This document shows, piece by piece, positions 1 to 11,396 of a DNA stretch of 64,000 bases. Below the pieces are notes generated by a model that was not told the DNA's origin, did no database searches, and worked only from the letters and a program-made list of their open reading frames with translations. The first letter of the stretch is position 1. Every line of letters begins with the position of its first letter. The DNA is from Hippopus hippopus (Eukaryota > Mollusca > Bivalvia > Cardiida > Cardiidae): contig OX328105.1 of assembly GCA_946811185.2 (NCBI GenBank), positions 41,900,845 to 41,964,844 on the forward strand. The letters run 5' to 3'. The position numbers were made by a program, and so were the translations under genes.

Positions 1-660
1 CTTTTATTACTTAGATGTTGGTGGGGTTGGGGGGTAAAAAAGTAAAGCTAGGTACTTCTAAGAAATAATTTTAGGCCCAGTTGCCTTCTCAGGCGAATCC
101 ATTTATGACACAAGTTCAAAGGAATAAACTTTATTTAAGTACTGTAGCACATACGCATTTATTATATTGCAAAGAAATTTCTCGTAATCTGATTGGATAA
201 TATGCCCATAACATATATATCATGTACACTGGCAAAACCCACGTAAAAGCAGTTTCCCTTTTGGGAGCCCCGTAATATATATATACATGAAGTCCTACAC
301 TTTCAACACAACATCCAATATGGCGGCGTCGATCGATCGATACGAGCCGCCCACAAGACAAACATACTGAGTAGCCTGCACCATATTATTACTAGTTTCC
401 CTTGAAGGTTGTCATTAAAACGGAAAGAATGGATTATTTTGAAAGTAAATTAATATAGAACTTTACATGTATTATCTAAAACAAATACAAGGGGGGGGGG
501 GGTTTAAAACGAGCCACCCCTTCGTCAGGTAAGCAAATTGTGAAGTGTCGAAACTCATACATTGGGCATAACGTTTAAAGGATAACCTAATGGTCGTTTG
601 AGGCAACTGATGGTCGTTTACTTCTGCCACTAAATCATTAAAATTCATAGAACTACTTAC

Positions 661-681
661 CTTGAAGTTGTTTAAATCCAT
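661..681 (-). other. Repeat-borne exon-like ATG segment with splice donor (E1)
   Basis: On the minus strand an ATG opens seven codons (MDLNNFK) ending directly at GTAAGT, a consensus 5' splice site. The same ATG, peptide and donor recur in E2 (25050-25070) and E3 (26059-26079). No matching downstream exon was found, so whether it is spliced is unknown. Confidence 0.45.
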
Positions 682-904
682 GTTTAAATAAAAATACGAC
701 GAATGTCTATCGCAGTGACATCATTAAGATTATGCACCAAACTGCACGTTTTACCAAGGTTTCAGTGACGTCAGTTTTTATTGAATTTAGGCATTCAGAA
801 GGGAAATTCTATTTTGTCAGGGTACTCAGTTTTTGAGACCATAAACAAGGAAATTTCGCTTAACACACGTTGGAATGGGAAAACTTTGCAGTATAATAAA
901 TTCG

Positions 905-1050
905 TTGTACGGTCAGGTGGCAGGGGACTTGGAAACTTGTTCACAGCTTTGGCGAATAATGTTGCAACTTCGCCTTCGGCTCGGGGCGACATCATTCACA
1001 ACAGCCGTGAACAAGTTTCCAAGTACCCTGCCACCTGACCGTACGACTAA
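905..1050. repeat. Palindromic arm of family E (E1)
   Basis: CGTACGGTCAGGTGGCAGGG and its reverse complement flank a ~20 bp centre, giving a ~60 bp stem. The same stem recurs at 24600-24815, 25660-25848 and 60425-60560. Confidence 0.8.
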
Positions 1051-1135
1051 TAAAGTAGCTCTGCAGACAGTGGACATCAATATTTTCCAAAACAATAAAA
1101 TTCTTCGAAAATTACGAAATCATGGAAGGGAGTAA

Positions 1136-1376
1136 TGAGCCATGCTCCGGAAAAAAAAGAGCTTCATGCACTTCAGTAGTGCATTATACCAAGTAAGTCA
1201 TCACAGAATTATGGATCCGTAAAATCCAGTTTGTTTAACATCCGGATGGATTCAGAGATAAAATAGTGCTTTGACATGCAGAAAATTTCCAAATAGCAAA
1301 AGTTTTCGACCCGGGTCAGCCTGCGCGGAGTGCGCAAGCTGACCTGGGTCGATACTTTTTGCAGATGCATAAAGCC
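1136..1376. mobile_element. Family C MITE, copy C1
   Basis: Starts TGAGCCATGCTC and ends at a GCAGATGCATAAAGCC remnant. Contains the diagnostic palindrome GACCCGGGTCAGCCTGCGCG / CGCAAGCTGACCTGGGTCGA at about 1308-1352. Confidence 0.75.
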
Positions 1377-1757
1377 ATCGTTTAACAGAGAATTGCTTAA
1401 ATAATTTTTAAATGAAATCCTCAGATGTCGTATATAACTTTGATGATACAGAATACACTAGTTTCTCAGTTTCTTCGAAACGACTGTTAGTTCACAAGTA
1501 ACGTATCAGGTTCGCCACTCCTGAAATTATTGACGTCCCACGAGAATTCTATGGGACCAGATTGAATAAACGTCGCCAATTTATGGTATCATGTTCTTCT
1601 AATTGTCGTGTTAAATGTCTGTGATTTATTACAGAACCTTTATCCGAGAATCGCTTGTTTGTTGTTATGTAGTAATGTCATGGCTTCTTTTTCGAAAGGA
1701 CCTATTGTTATAGTAGACTAACATGAGCCAATTCAGCGAGCTGTAAAATTAAACCTT
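1377..1757. other. No gene seen; fragment of repeat Q
   Basis: No ORF or RNA gene. 1520-1650 (CACGAGAATTC ... AATAAACGTCGCCAATTTA) resembles better copies at 11397-11560 and 20975-21150. Confidence 0.4.
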
Positions 1758-1761
1758 TGCT

Positions 1762-1972
1762 GAACCATACCGTGTTTTAACTACCCTGAAGGAGAAGGGG
1801 CATTTGGAAACATTGTTTGAAAAGGAGAAAATGCTAGGAACCAACATTTTCCTCTTTTTCTACATATTCAAAGACAAATATATTCTTTTGAGCAACGCTG
1901 AATTTGTCGTCTACAAACGCTTACAGTGTGATCGAGTCAAGATCAACTTTTTGTCGTTTTGTAAAGAGTTGA
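1762..1972. mobile_element. Family B MITE, copy B1
   Basis: AAAATGCTAGGAACCAACATTTT hairpin core at about 1828-1850, then the family tail with TGTCGTCTACAAACGC and GTCGTTTTGTAAAGAGTTGA. The overlapping 94-codon ORF is repeat sequence. Confidence 0.7.
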
Positions 1973-2117
1973 GTTGCTACAGTGGACAGCATAGTTTTCA
2001 AGATCTTACTGCACATTATTATATAGGGCGTATTCTTGGAACCACATTGTCATCTTTCTCCGAATTTTTTCCGTCTAAATATACTTGAATGTTATCACAC
2101 AGCTCCCTTGTTTTCCA

Positions 2118-2348
2118 CATGGCCTTCAACATTCGAAAAGAGGCATTCAGACATTTGCGTAAAGTGTCGTTTAGGCACTTCACGACTTTATTAGATTTTG
2201 TCCTACAGTAGACTTGTAAAAAACAGAAAATTACATAAGAACGGAAAGTGTTGTCTCGGATTAGTATGCTCGGAATGCGCAGGCTGATCCGGGACGACAC
2301 CGTTTACGCAAACTTTCGAATGTCCCTTTTCGCGTGTTGTAGGCCATA
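2118..2348. mobile_element. Family D MITE, copy D1
   Basis: Left tip ATGGCCTTCAACATTCGAAAAG and right tip CTTTTCGCG...GGCCAT are inverted repeats, followed inward by ACATTTGCGTAAAGTGTCGT. A fuller copy lies at 39643-39905. Confidence 0.75.
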
Positions 2349-2349
2349 T

Positions 2350-2880
2350 AATATTATAGCCATTACGAATTTTCTTATCTTACACATGTTTGAGATACGA
2401 AATTGTGACGTCATTTGACGTCACTTATCAAAGCATTGTATTCTCGTCTGTTGTTAACAAAAACACGTCCAATCACGTGTCGATCAATTTAACTGTCAAA
2501 ATTGATGATCGTGGTAGAACTTAATTTTGTTTTATTTCCAGATTTAAAATTAAGTAACATTGGAATGTCAGGTTTTTCTTTACTGTTTTTGTCCCCGAAC
2601 GTATACTCATGTCAAAGCAGTCTCATTCACAAATATGTAGGTTTCGGGAAAAAAATTTAATGATTCTACAAGTATTCTACTCATATTCGATGGCTTTTGA
2701 GTTAAAAAGAAAATTTTTAACCCACGAATAAAAAAAAATTAAGCTCGCCAAAGGCCCGATTACCACTGACGTTTTTCTTGACTCGATTAATACGACGTTA
2801 ACTGTAAGCCAACTTATATCAGATTCTATCTATCTCAACAAAACGACATTTTTTTTTTTCATTTTGCAGCAGACCACTTT
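2350..2880 (+). repeat. Dispersed repeat L, copy L1
   Basis: GCCATTACGAATTTTCTTATCTTACACATG, AATTGATGATCGTGG and TTTTGTCCCCGAACGTATAC-like blocks recur in order at 21605-22010 and 30195-30760, and inverted at 34310-34800, 42780-43065 and 47090-47405. Divergent and non-coding. Confidence 0.6.
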
Positions 2881-3310
2881 TGAAAACAGTAATATGTCGT
2901 GTCGCTGCAAGATTTCGCGTGTTTTCGTGTAGTCATCCTTCATTTGTTTGTTTGGTACCTCGCACAAGATTTTCCCTAAGCCATTGTTTTCAACCTCATG
3001 TTTTCATATGCACTCAGGTTCTTACTCAGCGTAGTTAAAACGCGGGTTGGTTTGATAAAGGGTTTACCGTTTCCTTTTGTTTTGTTTTGTCTTTAAACAG
3101 ATAATACTCCGCTTCAATTTCATTTTGTTTTATCCAGTGCAGTAAGAGTTTTAGAGGAGAAAAACAAATATCCAAAATTCATATGATCATTTCTTGCCTG
3201 CGTGGTATCGTTTTATGATATTTTCTTTTTATGTTTTATAACACGTATTACAAACACTTTTCGAATTTTGGGCGGACAATTGATAAAATAAGCTTCGGTA
3301 CAGGTTTTGA
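2881..3310. other. No feature seen
   Basis: AT-rich sequence. No gene, hairpin or recognisable repeat found. Confidence 0.4.
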
Positions 3311-3751
3311 TCCTTAACCTGCTAGATACATGTAGGTTAAATGAAGCTTTCATAGATTGCATGGTGTTCAAGCTGTTATCAACATTATTTCATTTGAATC
3401 GCTGCGGCCAGTGCACCTATCCATGCTTTTCTGGAGTTTCTTTTACTAGTGCTCAGCACATTATTCTTTCCAAGCCACTGGCTGCTTTCCCACATAACTA
3501 TCGTCGACAACGACCAGCGGTGAGAGAGAAATGAATCCTGTGGCAATGACTATCATCAGTCCTTGGAAAATGAAACTTTCAAGACGATGGTTAAAACCCA
3601 AATGTTACCATTTCAAAGGTACTTTTAGGAGAAAAATATCTCCTTATCGAACAGCGTAGATCCAAGATCAGACTTCACGTTCTTTGCAGTCTGATCTTGC
3701 ACTACACTGTTCGCAAAAGGTCCTTGAGTCACGCTTAGCAACCAAAGGGTT
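3311..3751. mobile_element. Family A MITE A1, split by a SINE
   Basis: Left end CCTTAACCTGCTAGATACATG at 3311 and right end CTTAGCAACCAAAGGGTTA at 3751 are family A ends. The A hairpin (AGATCAGACTTCACG / TGCAGTCTGATCTTG) is at about 3655-3705. A SINE occupies 3353-3569. Confidence 0.75.
3353..3569 (-). mobile_element. SINE S1, 5'-truncated copy inside A1
   Basis: Minus-strand SINE body (GGCCAGTGCACCTATCCATG, CCAAGCCACTGGCTGCTTTC, CAGCGGTGAGAGAG, ATGACTATCATCAGTCC). The tRNA head is missing. Flanks ATGAAGCTTTCA (3341-3352) and ATGAAACTTTCA (3570-3581) look like a 12 bp target-site duplication with one mismatch. Confidence 0.8.
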
Positions 3752-4193
3752 AGCTGTTTTACAGCGTAAAAGGGAATAACAGTATGAAATATTATGTACC
3801 CGGTATTCGTTTCCTTCACACTATTCAAGCAAAGTCATTTATTACCAAAGTGTTGTTTGGATATTTTGGCAAACAACGAACCCTGTGGTATTTGCCCTTT
3901 AAGCGTAGAAGGTTACAGCAATATCTCAAGTTTACCTATCTCCATTTCCCACAATATTTTCTATCCTATCAAATACAGACTTCACCTTTTGAGCTACATC
4001 TAATTTATCGTTTGCAATTGCTTTCAATAGGGTCTGGTCCAAAATTTTGTCGTTCGGTACAGAGTAAATATAGAGAACCAGAACAGAAGCTTTGAGTGAT
4101 GGATTAAATTCTGCATACTTGTTACTATAAGGGCGTCATGTGTGCTAAAAACACTATCTTCTAGCTGTTTCGTTTCTTTATGCAGAGATCATT

Positions 4194-4413
4194 TAACCCT
4201 TCATCTGCTGAATAAGTGATATGAAACTTTCAAGTCAATGGTAAAAAACCCATATTTTGCTATTTCAAAGGTTTTTTTTTTGGGGGGGGGGGGAATATCT
4301 CCTTATCGGACAGTGTAGATACAAGATCAGACTGCACGTTCTGTGCAGTCTGATCTTGGATCTACACTGTCCGCAAAAGGACCTTAAATCGCACTTGGCA
4401 GCCGAAGGGTTTA
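4194..4413. mobile_element. Family A MITE, copy A2
   Basis: Near-complete copy. TTAACCCTTCATCTGCTGAA left, GCAGCCGAAGGGTTTA right. Long stem from GGACAGTGTAGATACAAGAT (4310) through CAGACTGCACG / TGCAGTCTGATCTTGG. A G-run sits at 4280-4292. Confidence 0.85.
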
Positions 4414-5084
4414 TTTTGGGATTCCTAGAATATACTGGTGTCCTACGAGAATTCAATGAGGCAGGAATGAACAAACATCGAAAATTTATGGCCTCTGGCT
4501 CTATCAAGTTTCATGTTAATTACTCTTTAACTTGATATTCTTCAATTCATTACGTTTATCAATTAAGACGTTAGAAGGAAATATCCGTAAAAAAGAACTG
4601 TGTCTCGCTTTGGTGATAAGAAACAAAGGCAGTCATTATCCTCATTAGTTAAATCCTAACTCTGAGTAAACTCTATTCTCTACTTAACGTCAACAGCGGG
4701 TTTTTCCCCCGTATTACACATTCGTAATAATGGTGAAACCACGAGGGTAACCTTCGTTCTGTTAGGTAATGGTATACTGATACCGGGAAAACGGTAAGTA
4801 TTTGTTTACAAGCTCGAGAAAAATTCGTTTCAGTAAACTTTAGTTCAAAAAGCGAGATATACACAAATGGAATTGGAAGCGATAATTCTGATATTTTATG
4901 TCCCGCTTTCACTTATTAGATCCTATCATAGCATTTAGAAAGAACCGAAATAATATTTCCATGATCCCTTAAATCTTAAGCTGTCTTCAAAGAGACCAGT
5001 TATAGTCTTTGCAGGTTTAGTACTCATAAAGTCGTTTGCACTCATATACTTTGTGAGATATCCTTGCAAATCTGGTTCCGTTTA
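4414..5084. other. No feature seen
   Basis: No gene or strong repeat. The ORFs present are short and unlike any family I know. Confidence 0.35.
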
Positions 5085-5087
5085 CAC

Positions 5088-5225
5088 CAATCATTCTTAT
5101 GGACAAGTTTAATTACAGGTTTAGAAAGTAACACAAGTTCTGATTTACCATTTGGTTTAGCCAATCAGAACTTGTGTTTCTTTCTAAATTTAGAATAAGA
5201 CAGAGACATTCTTAAGAATGGTTGA
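5088..5225. repeat. Palindromic repeat I, copy I1
   Basis: TTTAGAAAGTAACACAAGTT pairs with AACTTGTGTTTCTTTCTAAA around a GATTTACCATTTGG centre. The outer arms CAATCATTCTTATGGAC / ATTCTTAAGAATGGTTG are also inverted. A second copy lies at 11595-11735. Confidence 0.7.
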
Positions 5226-5836
5226 TGAATACTGACCCTGGTCTAAAATCGAAATGATTAAGACATTTTTCTATCGAGTGAAAGAAATAATTTATCTTTT
5301 TAACAAATATCTAGGAAATGACCATTTCGGAATATGTTTTTGACTTTCGTATTATCTCAGATACAAAATTAACAGTGAAAATTGTCTGGCATGATTTCCA
5401 CGGAACTTATCCAATTATGTCAAGACAAAAATAAAATCCATCTATTTCCGTCAAGTAGATCTGATATTTCTCAGTAATTTTCCTGACTGCTACTAATCTG
5501 TCTGTGGTCTATTAATCACGAACAATTATCAATGCTGTTCTAATCCTAATTTCATAGACTAGCCATTTGATTGGCTGAAGGGTGAGGTCTCTGCTGATTA
5601 GATGCCTAGCTTTAGAATTTTTAGAATTACTGTTTGATCTAGAATAGTAAGTGAGCTCGCTCACCACGTCATATGAACTGTTTAAGACTTTATGATTGTT
5701 AACTATAATTATACAAAATCATACAGAGTAACGAGAGAATTTCCATAAAGAAAACGCGATGCACTTCTCTGATAGCCTAGGTTCCAGCCCGTTCATTTTT
5801 GCCTTTTCTATCATTCGGATGTTACATTGTCAAAAA
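5226..5836. other. No feature seen
   Basis: AT-rich, no gene evident. Confidence 0.35.
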
Positions 5837-5847
5837 TGACGGCCTTG

Positions 5848-5936
5848 GGACATTCGAAAACTGATCGCAGCGACATCTACTTATTCCATCTCTCAGTGGG
5901 GTAAAGTAGATGTCGCTGCAATCGGTTTTCGAACGT
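5848..5936. repeat. Palindromic repeat K
   Basis: CATTCGAAAACTGATCGCAG, continuing as CGACATCTACTT, pairs with AAGTAGATGTCGCTGCAATC, continuing as GGTTTTCGAACG. A ~32 bp stem with a ~24 bp loop; only copy seen. Confidence 0.7.
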
Positions 5937-6324
5937 AAGTGACTAAAAATAGTTACCGAAATTCAAATAACCTCGGTTTGATCACTTCCTCTTTGTGAGC
6001 CATCTTTTAAAATATTGACAACAAAATTTCAAACGGGTTACTCACAATGACGTTGGAGAATAGTTTAACAATAACAAGGGTTATTGAAGTTCGCAATGTA
6101 TTTTTGATGGCACGAGCGGTTCGAGAAGGTCACTTGTATATGAAATCACTTCGTTGTATTTGAATTGGTCTAAAAATGCACGAATCCGTCGTTTTCAACA
6201 TTGTGACGTCACGCAAAAAACAAGCCTATTATTAGATTATCTGCACAATTCATAGTCATGGGGAGATCATCGAATGTCCGCAGGCGGTAATAATAACGGT
6301 AGCGATAATCAGACAGAGTACTCC

Positions 6325-6430
6325 AGTTTGAACTGACATCTTATATGACATCACCTAGTGCTTATCTCAAACGAGTGTAAGAAAGTTCGTGATGGCTGTG
6401 TTATTCTGAAAACAAGGGTAGATACATATA
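6325..6430 (-). repeat. Fragment of dispersed repeat L
   Basis: GACATCACCTAGTGCTTATC, CTCAAACGAGTGTAAGAAAG and GTGATGGCTGTGTTA match the inverted L copies at 34700-34780 and 47290-47375. Confidence 0.5.
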
Positions 6431-6436
6431 TAAATA

Positions 6437-6692
6437 TGAGCCATGCCCTGACAAGGTGTGATTAAATGCATCTCCGTGGTGCATTATACCAAGCAAGCCA
6501 TTACATGATCACGAATCCATAAAATCCATTTTGTCTAACAACCAACTGAATCATTAGATAGACTGGTCCTCGGACATAAAGAAAACTTACCAATAAGCAA
6601 GAGAATTCGACCCATGTCAGCCTGCGCGGAATGCGCAGGCTGACCTGGTTCGATACTTTTTGCAGATTCGTTAAACCCTTTTTCACTCTGCA
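6437..6692. mobile_element. Family C MITE, copy C2
   Basis: GAGCCATGCCCTGACAAG at the left; the core palindrome CCATGTCAGCCTGCGCGG / GCGCAGGCTGACCTGG at 6612-6652; right tip to CCTTTTTCACTCTGCAT. ORFs here are repeat sequence. Confidence 0.85.
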
Positions 6693-6772
6693 TATGTTTT
6701 TCATAGTTTTTCTCGAATATTGACGCAGTAGAGAAAACATTTCTTACAGTATTCAAAAGAGCTGGAAAACTT

Positions 6773-6983
6773 TAATTCTTTACCTGCCAATTGAATAGAC
6801 TCGACCTTTTCCAGGTCTAAAAGTAGACAACCACTGCAATTCAAGATAGTTTTTGGTTAAAGTATGGTATTATATAGCAGACGGAGTAGATCCAAGATCG
6901 GACTGCACGTTTTTTGCACTCTAATTTTGATCAACGCCGTCCGCTAAAGCTACTTAACCCGCCATTGGCAGTAAATGAGTTAA
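6773..6983. mobile_element. Family A MITE, copy A3 (diverged)
   Basis: TTCTTTACCTGCCAA left and TTGGCAGTAAATGAGTTAA right. The core AGATCCAAGATCGGACTGCA / TGCACTCTAATTTTGATCAA at 6888-6942 is degraded. Confidence 0.65.
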
Positions 6984-7214
6984 AGGAAACTTAAAAAAAA
7001 GTAAAGAAGTCGGTTTTTGTGTTGTGCCCGCCCTCATTAGATTACGGCATTTCGAATTCACAGCTCTCATTCTAAGGAACAGAGAGTAAACAATGCATTT
7101 GTGTATAATGAATCACAATGTTCATTCGTAATAATATAGGCTTTTCATCTACTAATAATTGTTCTCCCATGTTGATTTACCATCAATAGATGAAATACAG
7201 ACCGGCGGATAAAT

Positions 7215-7440
7215 TTGTTTGAGAATCAAAAATCAATATGGCGCCTGCTGATCCCTGACAACGACTGTTTCCGGAGTTAGCCTGTTACTGGGCACTTTGC
7301 AATTGTTTGTTTCATCGACATTGCTTTGATGATAAAAATGTGCTTCTTTATGCTTATCGGTGTTTAAACACTTGAGTTCAATTAATTGAATATTTTGCCT
7401 ACGTTGAAATGCCATTTTCATTCAAACCTTTTTTGTGAAA
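7215..7440. repeat. Dispersed repeat P, copy 1
   Basis: AATCAATATGGCG, GTTTCCGGAGTTAGCCTGTT and the following ~100 bp resemble 15285-15420. Old, non-coding. Confidence 0.4.
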
Positions 7441-7734
7441 ATTGTCTTTGAACTAAAGGTGAATTATTTTTTTGCAGTGAAGAGGCGTCATACCTAAGAC
7501 AACTTTTCAAAATTTATCTTTGAAAACAAGCTTTCTTAAATGAATAGTTTTTAACGAGCTTTTGTTTAAACATTATTTGTTTGAACTTTCTTTATTTGAA
7601 TAAGCATAGTTTAACGAAACAAATAATTCTTCATGTTGCTTTTCTATTTTGATTATCATATATGTACAATGTTGGCTTATGTGCACTCAGTGGTCAATGT
7701 TGCCTTTTGGACTAACAGAATTAAGACGTATCTT
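7441..7734. other. No feature seen
   Basis: Very AT-rich spacer with no recognisable element. Confidence 0.35.
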
Positions 7735-7960
7735 TTTAAAGTCTTAGATATGGTCTTTAAACGACACTGAGAAAAAGGGCCTTTATAAAACATTGTGGGA
7801 AAATGAGAAAATGCTGTTAACCGGCATTTTCTCCTTTTCCCACAATGTTGTGTACCCTACCAAAAACGAATTGGAATATTTGAGTAATATTTTTTCTTGT
7901 CGTCTGCAAATGCTTTTAATTTGGACATATCTAAAATTTTGGTCGTATTGTATAGCTTTA
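7735..7960. mobile_element. Family B MITE, copy B2
   Basis: Stem ATTGTGGGAAAATGAGAAAA, continuing as TGCTGTTAACC, pairs with GGCATTTTCTCCTTTTCCCA, continuing as CAAT. Tail TCGTCTGCAAATGCTTTTAA and TTTGGACATATCTAAAATTT follows. Confidence 0.85.
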
Positions 7961-8029
7961 ATATTCTAGGATCGTGACACTCCACTAATTCTTTTTTAAA
8001 CCATCAAATCATTTTGAGACTCAGATACG

Positions 8030-8185
8030 GAATAGTAGCCAGCATTTTCTCCGTTTTATCCCTTCGACATGTCCTTTCAGATAGAAATCTAAAAGGGTAA
8101 ATCATGTTATTTGAGCCATACTGAATTTGTCGTCTGCAGATGCTTCCAATTTGGTCGAGTCTAAACTTTTGCCGTCTGATAGGAT
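8030..8185. mobile_element. Half of a family B MITE
   Basis: Starts at the core (AGCCAGCATTTTCTCC) and carries only the tail half (AATTTGTCGTCTGCAGATGC ... TGCCGTCTGATAGG). Confidence 0.65.
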
Positions 8186-8402
8186 TCAGAAAGTTGTTCT
8201 TGATAAGCATGGAGAGTATATTCGATATCGACCTACTTCGGTCATTGTTACCGGAAATACAGCTATCTCGTGCTGCTTGTTATCGCGAAAATGCTGCATT
8301 CAGAGTAGAATGGGTGTTACAAATCCTTACAAAAAGATCAATTATCAGTGCACAGGAAATGATGTGAACCCCCGAAAGCATGGGATAATACTGTCGGTGT
8401 TT

Positions 8403-8465
8403 TTAACTCTTGATCAGACGACAAAATTTATGACTTGTCCAAACTGAAAGTTGTTGCAGACGACC
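8403..8465. mobile_element. End fragment of family B MITE
   Basis: TTAACTCTTGATCAGACGAC, continuing as AAAATTTATGACTTGTCC, is the outer arm of family B. Confidence 0.6.
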
Positions 8466-8467
8466 AT

Positions 8468-8960
8468 TTATTTCATGCTTTTCGGTAGTTTATCGAGAAA
8501 TAATGGTGGAATATGGTTTGATATTTCATAGTTACGACCAGTAGAAACACTATTTTTTTCTAACTCTTTAATTGAAGCCGGAAACAGTAGTTGCCGTGCA
8601 CTAGTTACCTAGTTAAACAGTGCGTGCCATTCAACAAGACGGATATACGATGTAATTTACGCGCATTTACCCTACATTTCTCGCGCTTTACGTCATATTG
8701 TAATGCGTTGCTATGTGGAGGCGTACACCAGGGGGAATTGCCGAAAACAACTGTACTGGATTTTGATGAAAATCCATAGAAAAAGGGGTTAGAAGCATGA
8801 AATAAATAGAATTTTTTTTTTTCAGTGAAAGCTCAAAATTTATTTCATCTCGTGAACAGCATCAGTAGTAATATTTTCATTCGTGGCTGCGCCACTCGTG
8901 AAAATATTACCAATGATGTTCCTCCATGAAATAAATTTCGATCTTACACCGATAAAAAAA
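8468..8960. repeat. Dispersed repeat G, copy G1
   Basis: Begins TGCTTTTCGGTAGTTTATC and ends with a palindromic module in which CTCGTGAACAGCATCAG..., GTGGCTGCGCCAC and ATGATGTTC... fold together. Matches 43080-44165 throughout, except for a ~580 bp segment present only there. Confidence 0.75.
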
Positions 8961-9645
8961 AGAAACCATATATCCTCTATTTATGTATGGCTCAAATGTT
9001 GCGATTCCTCTTAGAAATGGTAGAGAACATAGTCGGAAAATTTTCTGCGACATTTCCGAAAGGCTACTTCCAGTTTAGAGTCGTTAAAACATGTGTTTGT
9101 AGTGAGACAACAACAGAAATTTACTGGGATGTCAGACGACAATTTAAGTGCAGTTTCAAGGTAGTGCAGCCCAAATACTGTATTACACATACTCCTACAT
9201 GACTGCAGAAGAGATTGAAGTTTTTTCTTTCTTTCGATGTCTTTCTCCTTGCCTTTCTGTTATTATTCATTTCGTCTCTTTCGATTGATCACATTATTGT
9301 ATTTTTTTAGACATCAAATTTTATATTATATTCAGAATATCAAATTTTATATTATATTCAGAATTTCGAAGCTTGACATAAATGTGCGCTTATACACAAA
9401 TAAAAGATAAATCCTTTAACTTATTTTGAATATATTTCGTGATACGTACTATTTCTTGGCTTGACATTACTGTAAAATTAGATAACCGTCAAAAAAGAAC
9501 TTTCAGACTTCTTTTGCGCTTTTATGACGCTGTCAAAATCATGACTAACGCCTGAATAAAATGGCGCGGAATCGTGTGACGATAACGAATGAAGAGGTGT
9601 TACGCTGTTGTTGATGTTTACTGTTAAAATCTTTCAACTTCTACC
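8961..9645. other. No gene; one tandem duplication
   Basis: No gene seen. A 71-codon ORF at 8987 has no recognisable motif. The 26 bp duplication at 9313-9364 is listed separately. Confidence 0.35.
9313..9364. repeat. 26 bp perfect tandem duplication
   Basis: ATCAAATTTTATATTATATT, continuing as CAGAAT, occurs twice head to tail with no mismatch. Confidence 0.9.
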
Positions 9646-9848
9646 TAACCCTTAGGCTGCTAAGCGCTACTCAAGAACCTTTTGCGGACAGTGTAGTTCA
9701 AGATCAGACTGCACATAACGTGCAGTCTGATCTTGGATCTACCGATAAGGAGATATTTTGCACAAAAAAAAAAAAACTTTGAAAATACAACATTTGGGTT
9801 TTTCTTATCGAGTTGAAGACTTCTTTTAACTAATTAAGCAGGATAAGG
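9646..9848. mobile_element. Family A MITE, copy A4
   Basis: TAACCCTTAGGCTGCTAAGC at the left. Strong stem CAAGATCAGACTGCAC / GTGCAGTCTGATCTTGGATC at 9699-9741. Reverse orientation relative to A2; right tip degraded. Confidence 0.8.
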
Positions 9849-9861
9849 TATAATAATAAAG

Positions 9862-10098
9862 TTTTTTAAAGACCCTGAGGAAGAATCCTTTTGAGCGCTT
9901 TGTAGGAAAAGGAGAAAATGCTGGTAACTAGCATTTTCTCTTTTTTCCATCATGTTTTTTACCCTACCATTTATTTTTTTTCCATAATACCCTATCAGTG
10001 ACAAATTTTATTATTTGAACCACGTTTTATTTGTCGTCTTCAATTGTTTTTAATTTGGACGTGTGATAGATTTTGCCGTTTGGTTAAGAGTAAAGATA
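9862..10098. mobile_element. Family B MITE, copy B3
   Basis: AAAAGGAGAAAATGCTGGTA / ACTAGCATTTTCTCTTTTTT core at 9906-9946, tail with TTTGTCGTCTTCAATTG and GATTTTGCCGTTTGGTTAAG. Confidence 0.8.
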
Positions 10099-10227
10099 CC
10101 ATTTCCCAAGATCACATCTGTAACGCCAACAAGTTCTACAACTGCTTTGGCGCCGCATGTCTTCAAGCAAACAGTAAACATTGTCATAGCACCATTTAAA
10201 CCAATTAACGCAATTAACAATTGTACT

Positions 10228-10296
10228 TCGCTTCTCTGACAGTGAAGATCAATATCAGGCTGCATAGAGAGTGCAGTCGAATCTTCGATCAATACT
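10228..10296. mobile_element. Core fragment of family A MITE
   Basis: GACAGTGAAGATCAATATCA, continuing as GGCTGCA, then a centre, then TGCAGTCGAATCTTCGATCA. Outer parts not seen. Confidence 0.55.
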
Positions 10297-10389
10297 TATT
10301 TCGCGAAATTTAGACCAATGAAATATGTCAAGATGCCTTATTTTGAAACTTGAAAATTAGAAAATTAAAGTACCGAAGAGTAGGGGTTT

Positions 10390-10765
10390 TTTACTCTTGT
10401 TACCGACTCAGTAGACCCGTAGCAACAACTGAGAATAATAACCTGTTGTGGTAGCTGGTGTAGCCTACAAAAAATCGCTTTTTACCTACAGTTGTCAAGT
10501 TTTGTCATCAAAACATTTCGGGTACCCATAAAATTTTCTCCGGTGAATTTTTGTTAGTGCGGTATACATGTTTAGATATCATAAGCCTCAATGAAGACTA
10601 GTTTTTTTTTCGGCGTAACTGAATGTGTGGGCTTTTGACCTACTTTTTGGTAATGATAACAAATGAATAAACAGAAATTTGTCATTGGTCATATATGTAG
10701 ACATGTTTATTCTTAGGGCTCCTGCCTATTTGCTGGCCAATTTACGCCCTCTATGTTTTTAAAGA
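10390..10765. repeat. Dispersed repeat M, copy M1
   Basis: TTTTCGGCGTAACTGAATGT, GGCTTTTGACCTACTTTTTG and AAAGATATTTCTTGTTTTA recur in order at 37890-38072. The first 200 bp belong to the element only tentatively. Confidence 0.55.
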
Positions 10766-11390
10766 TATTTCTTGTTTTAAAAAGTCCACAAAATAAAACA
10801 GAGATAGACAGACAAACATCTTTCGACTGTAAAATATATTTGTTGAACCTATGAATTTATTTCGTGATCTATTGTAAGTTAAAAATCGCATCTTAATTTG
10901 AGGGTACATATCTTTTCCAGAGCATCGCCGAAACTGAAAGTCCCCTCCGCATGCTCTTCCTGGTGTGGACTTTGTCATACTTTCATTCGTCATGCAAACT
11001 TTAGCTTCAATGCCAACTCATAAAAGACAGTTACTGCAATTAATCACTTACCAATGGTTCGTTGAATTACGAAATATGTCAAAATCAGTATTATACAGCT
11101 TACGCCACAGCGAGAAGAAAATATGTTTTATAAGAAGAAATATTGCACATTTTCATCTAGTGCAAATGCATAGGGACAATATCAAAGTATACAATAATAA
11201 GTATCTGTTTGTGGATACACAGCAGAGGTGAAGAGAAGAATAATATGCATAAAGTTCCAAACACTTTGTTTGAGCCCTCATTTATAGGGTGACAGCATGA
11301 TACTGGTTTTTAAACAATTGGCTCAAAAACGGAAGAGCAGTTACTAAACACAACAACGATTACTGACTTTACATGCCTTGAATCAAGGGT
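10766..11390. other. No feature seen
   Basis: ORFs of 80-88 codons overlap here on both strands, without recognisable domains. Considered non-coding. Confidence 0.35.
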
Positions 11391-11396
11391 GTGTAT

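Larger units (their letters stand above)
158..1053 (-). mobile_element. Family E element, copy E1
   Basis: One of four copies in the window (also 24594, 25655, 60422). Read on the minus strand it starts with a long palindrome (905-1050), passes a CRE motif (766-773) and a small ATG exon with splice donor (661-681), and ends with TTTGCAATATAATAA at 158-172. The two tips share TTATTA. Not recognised as a named family; non-autonomous DNA element is an inference. Confidence 0.7.
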
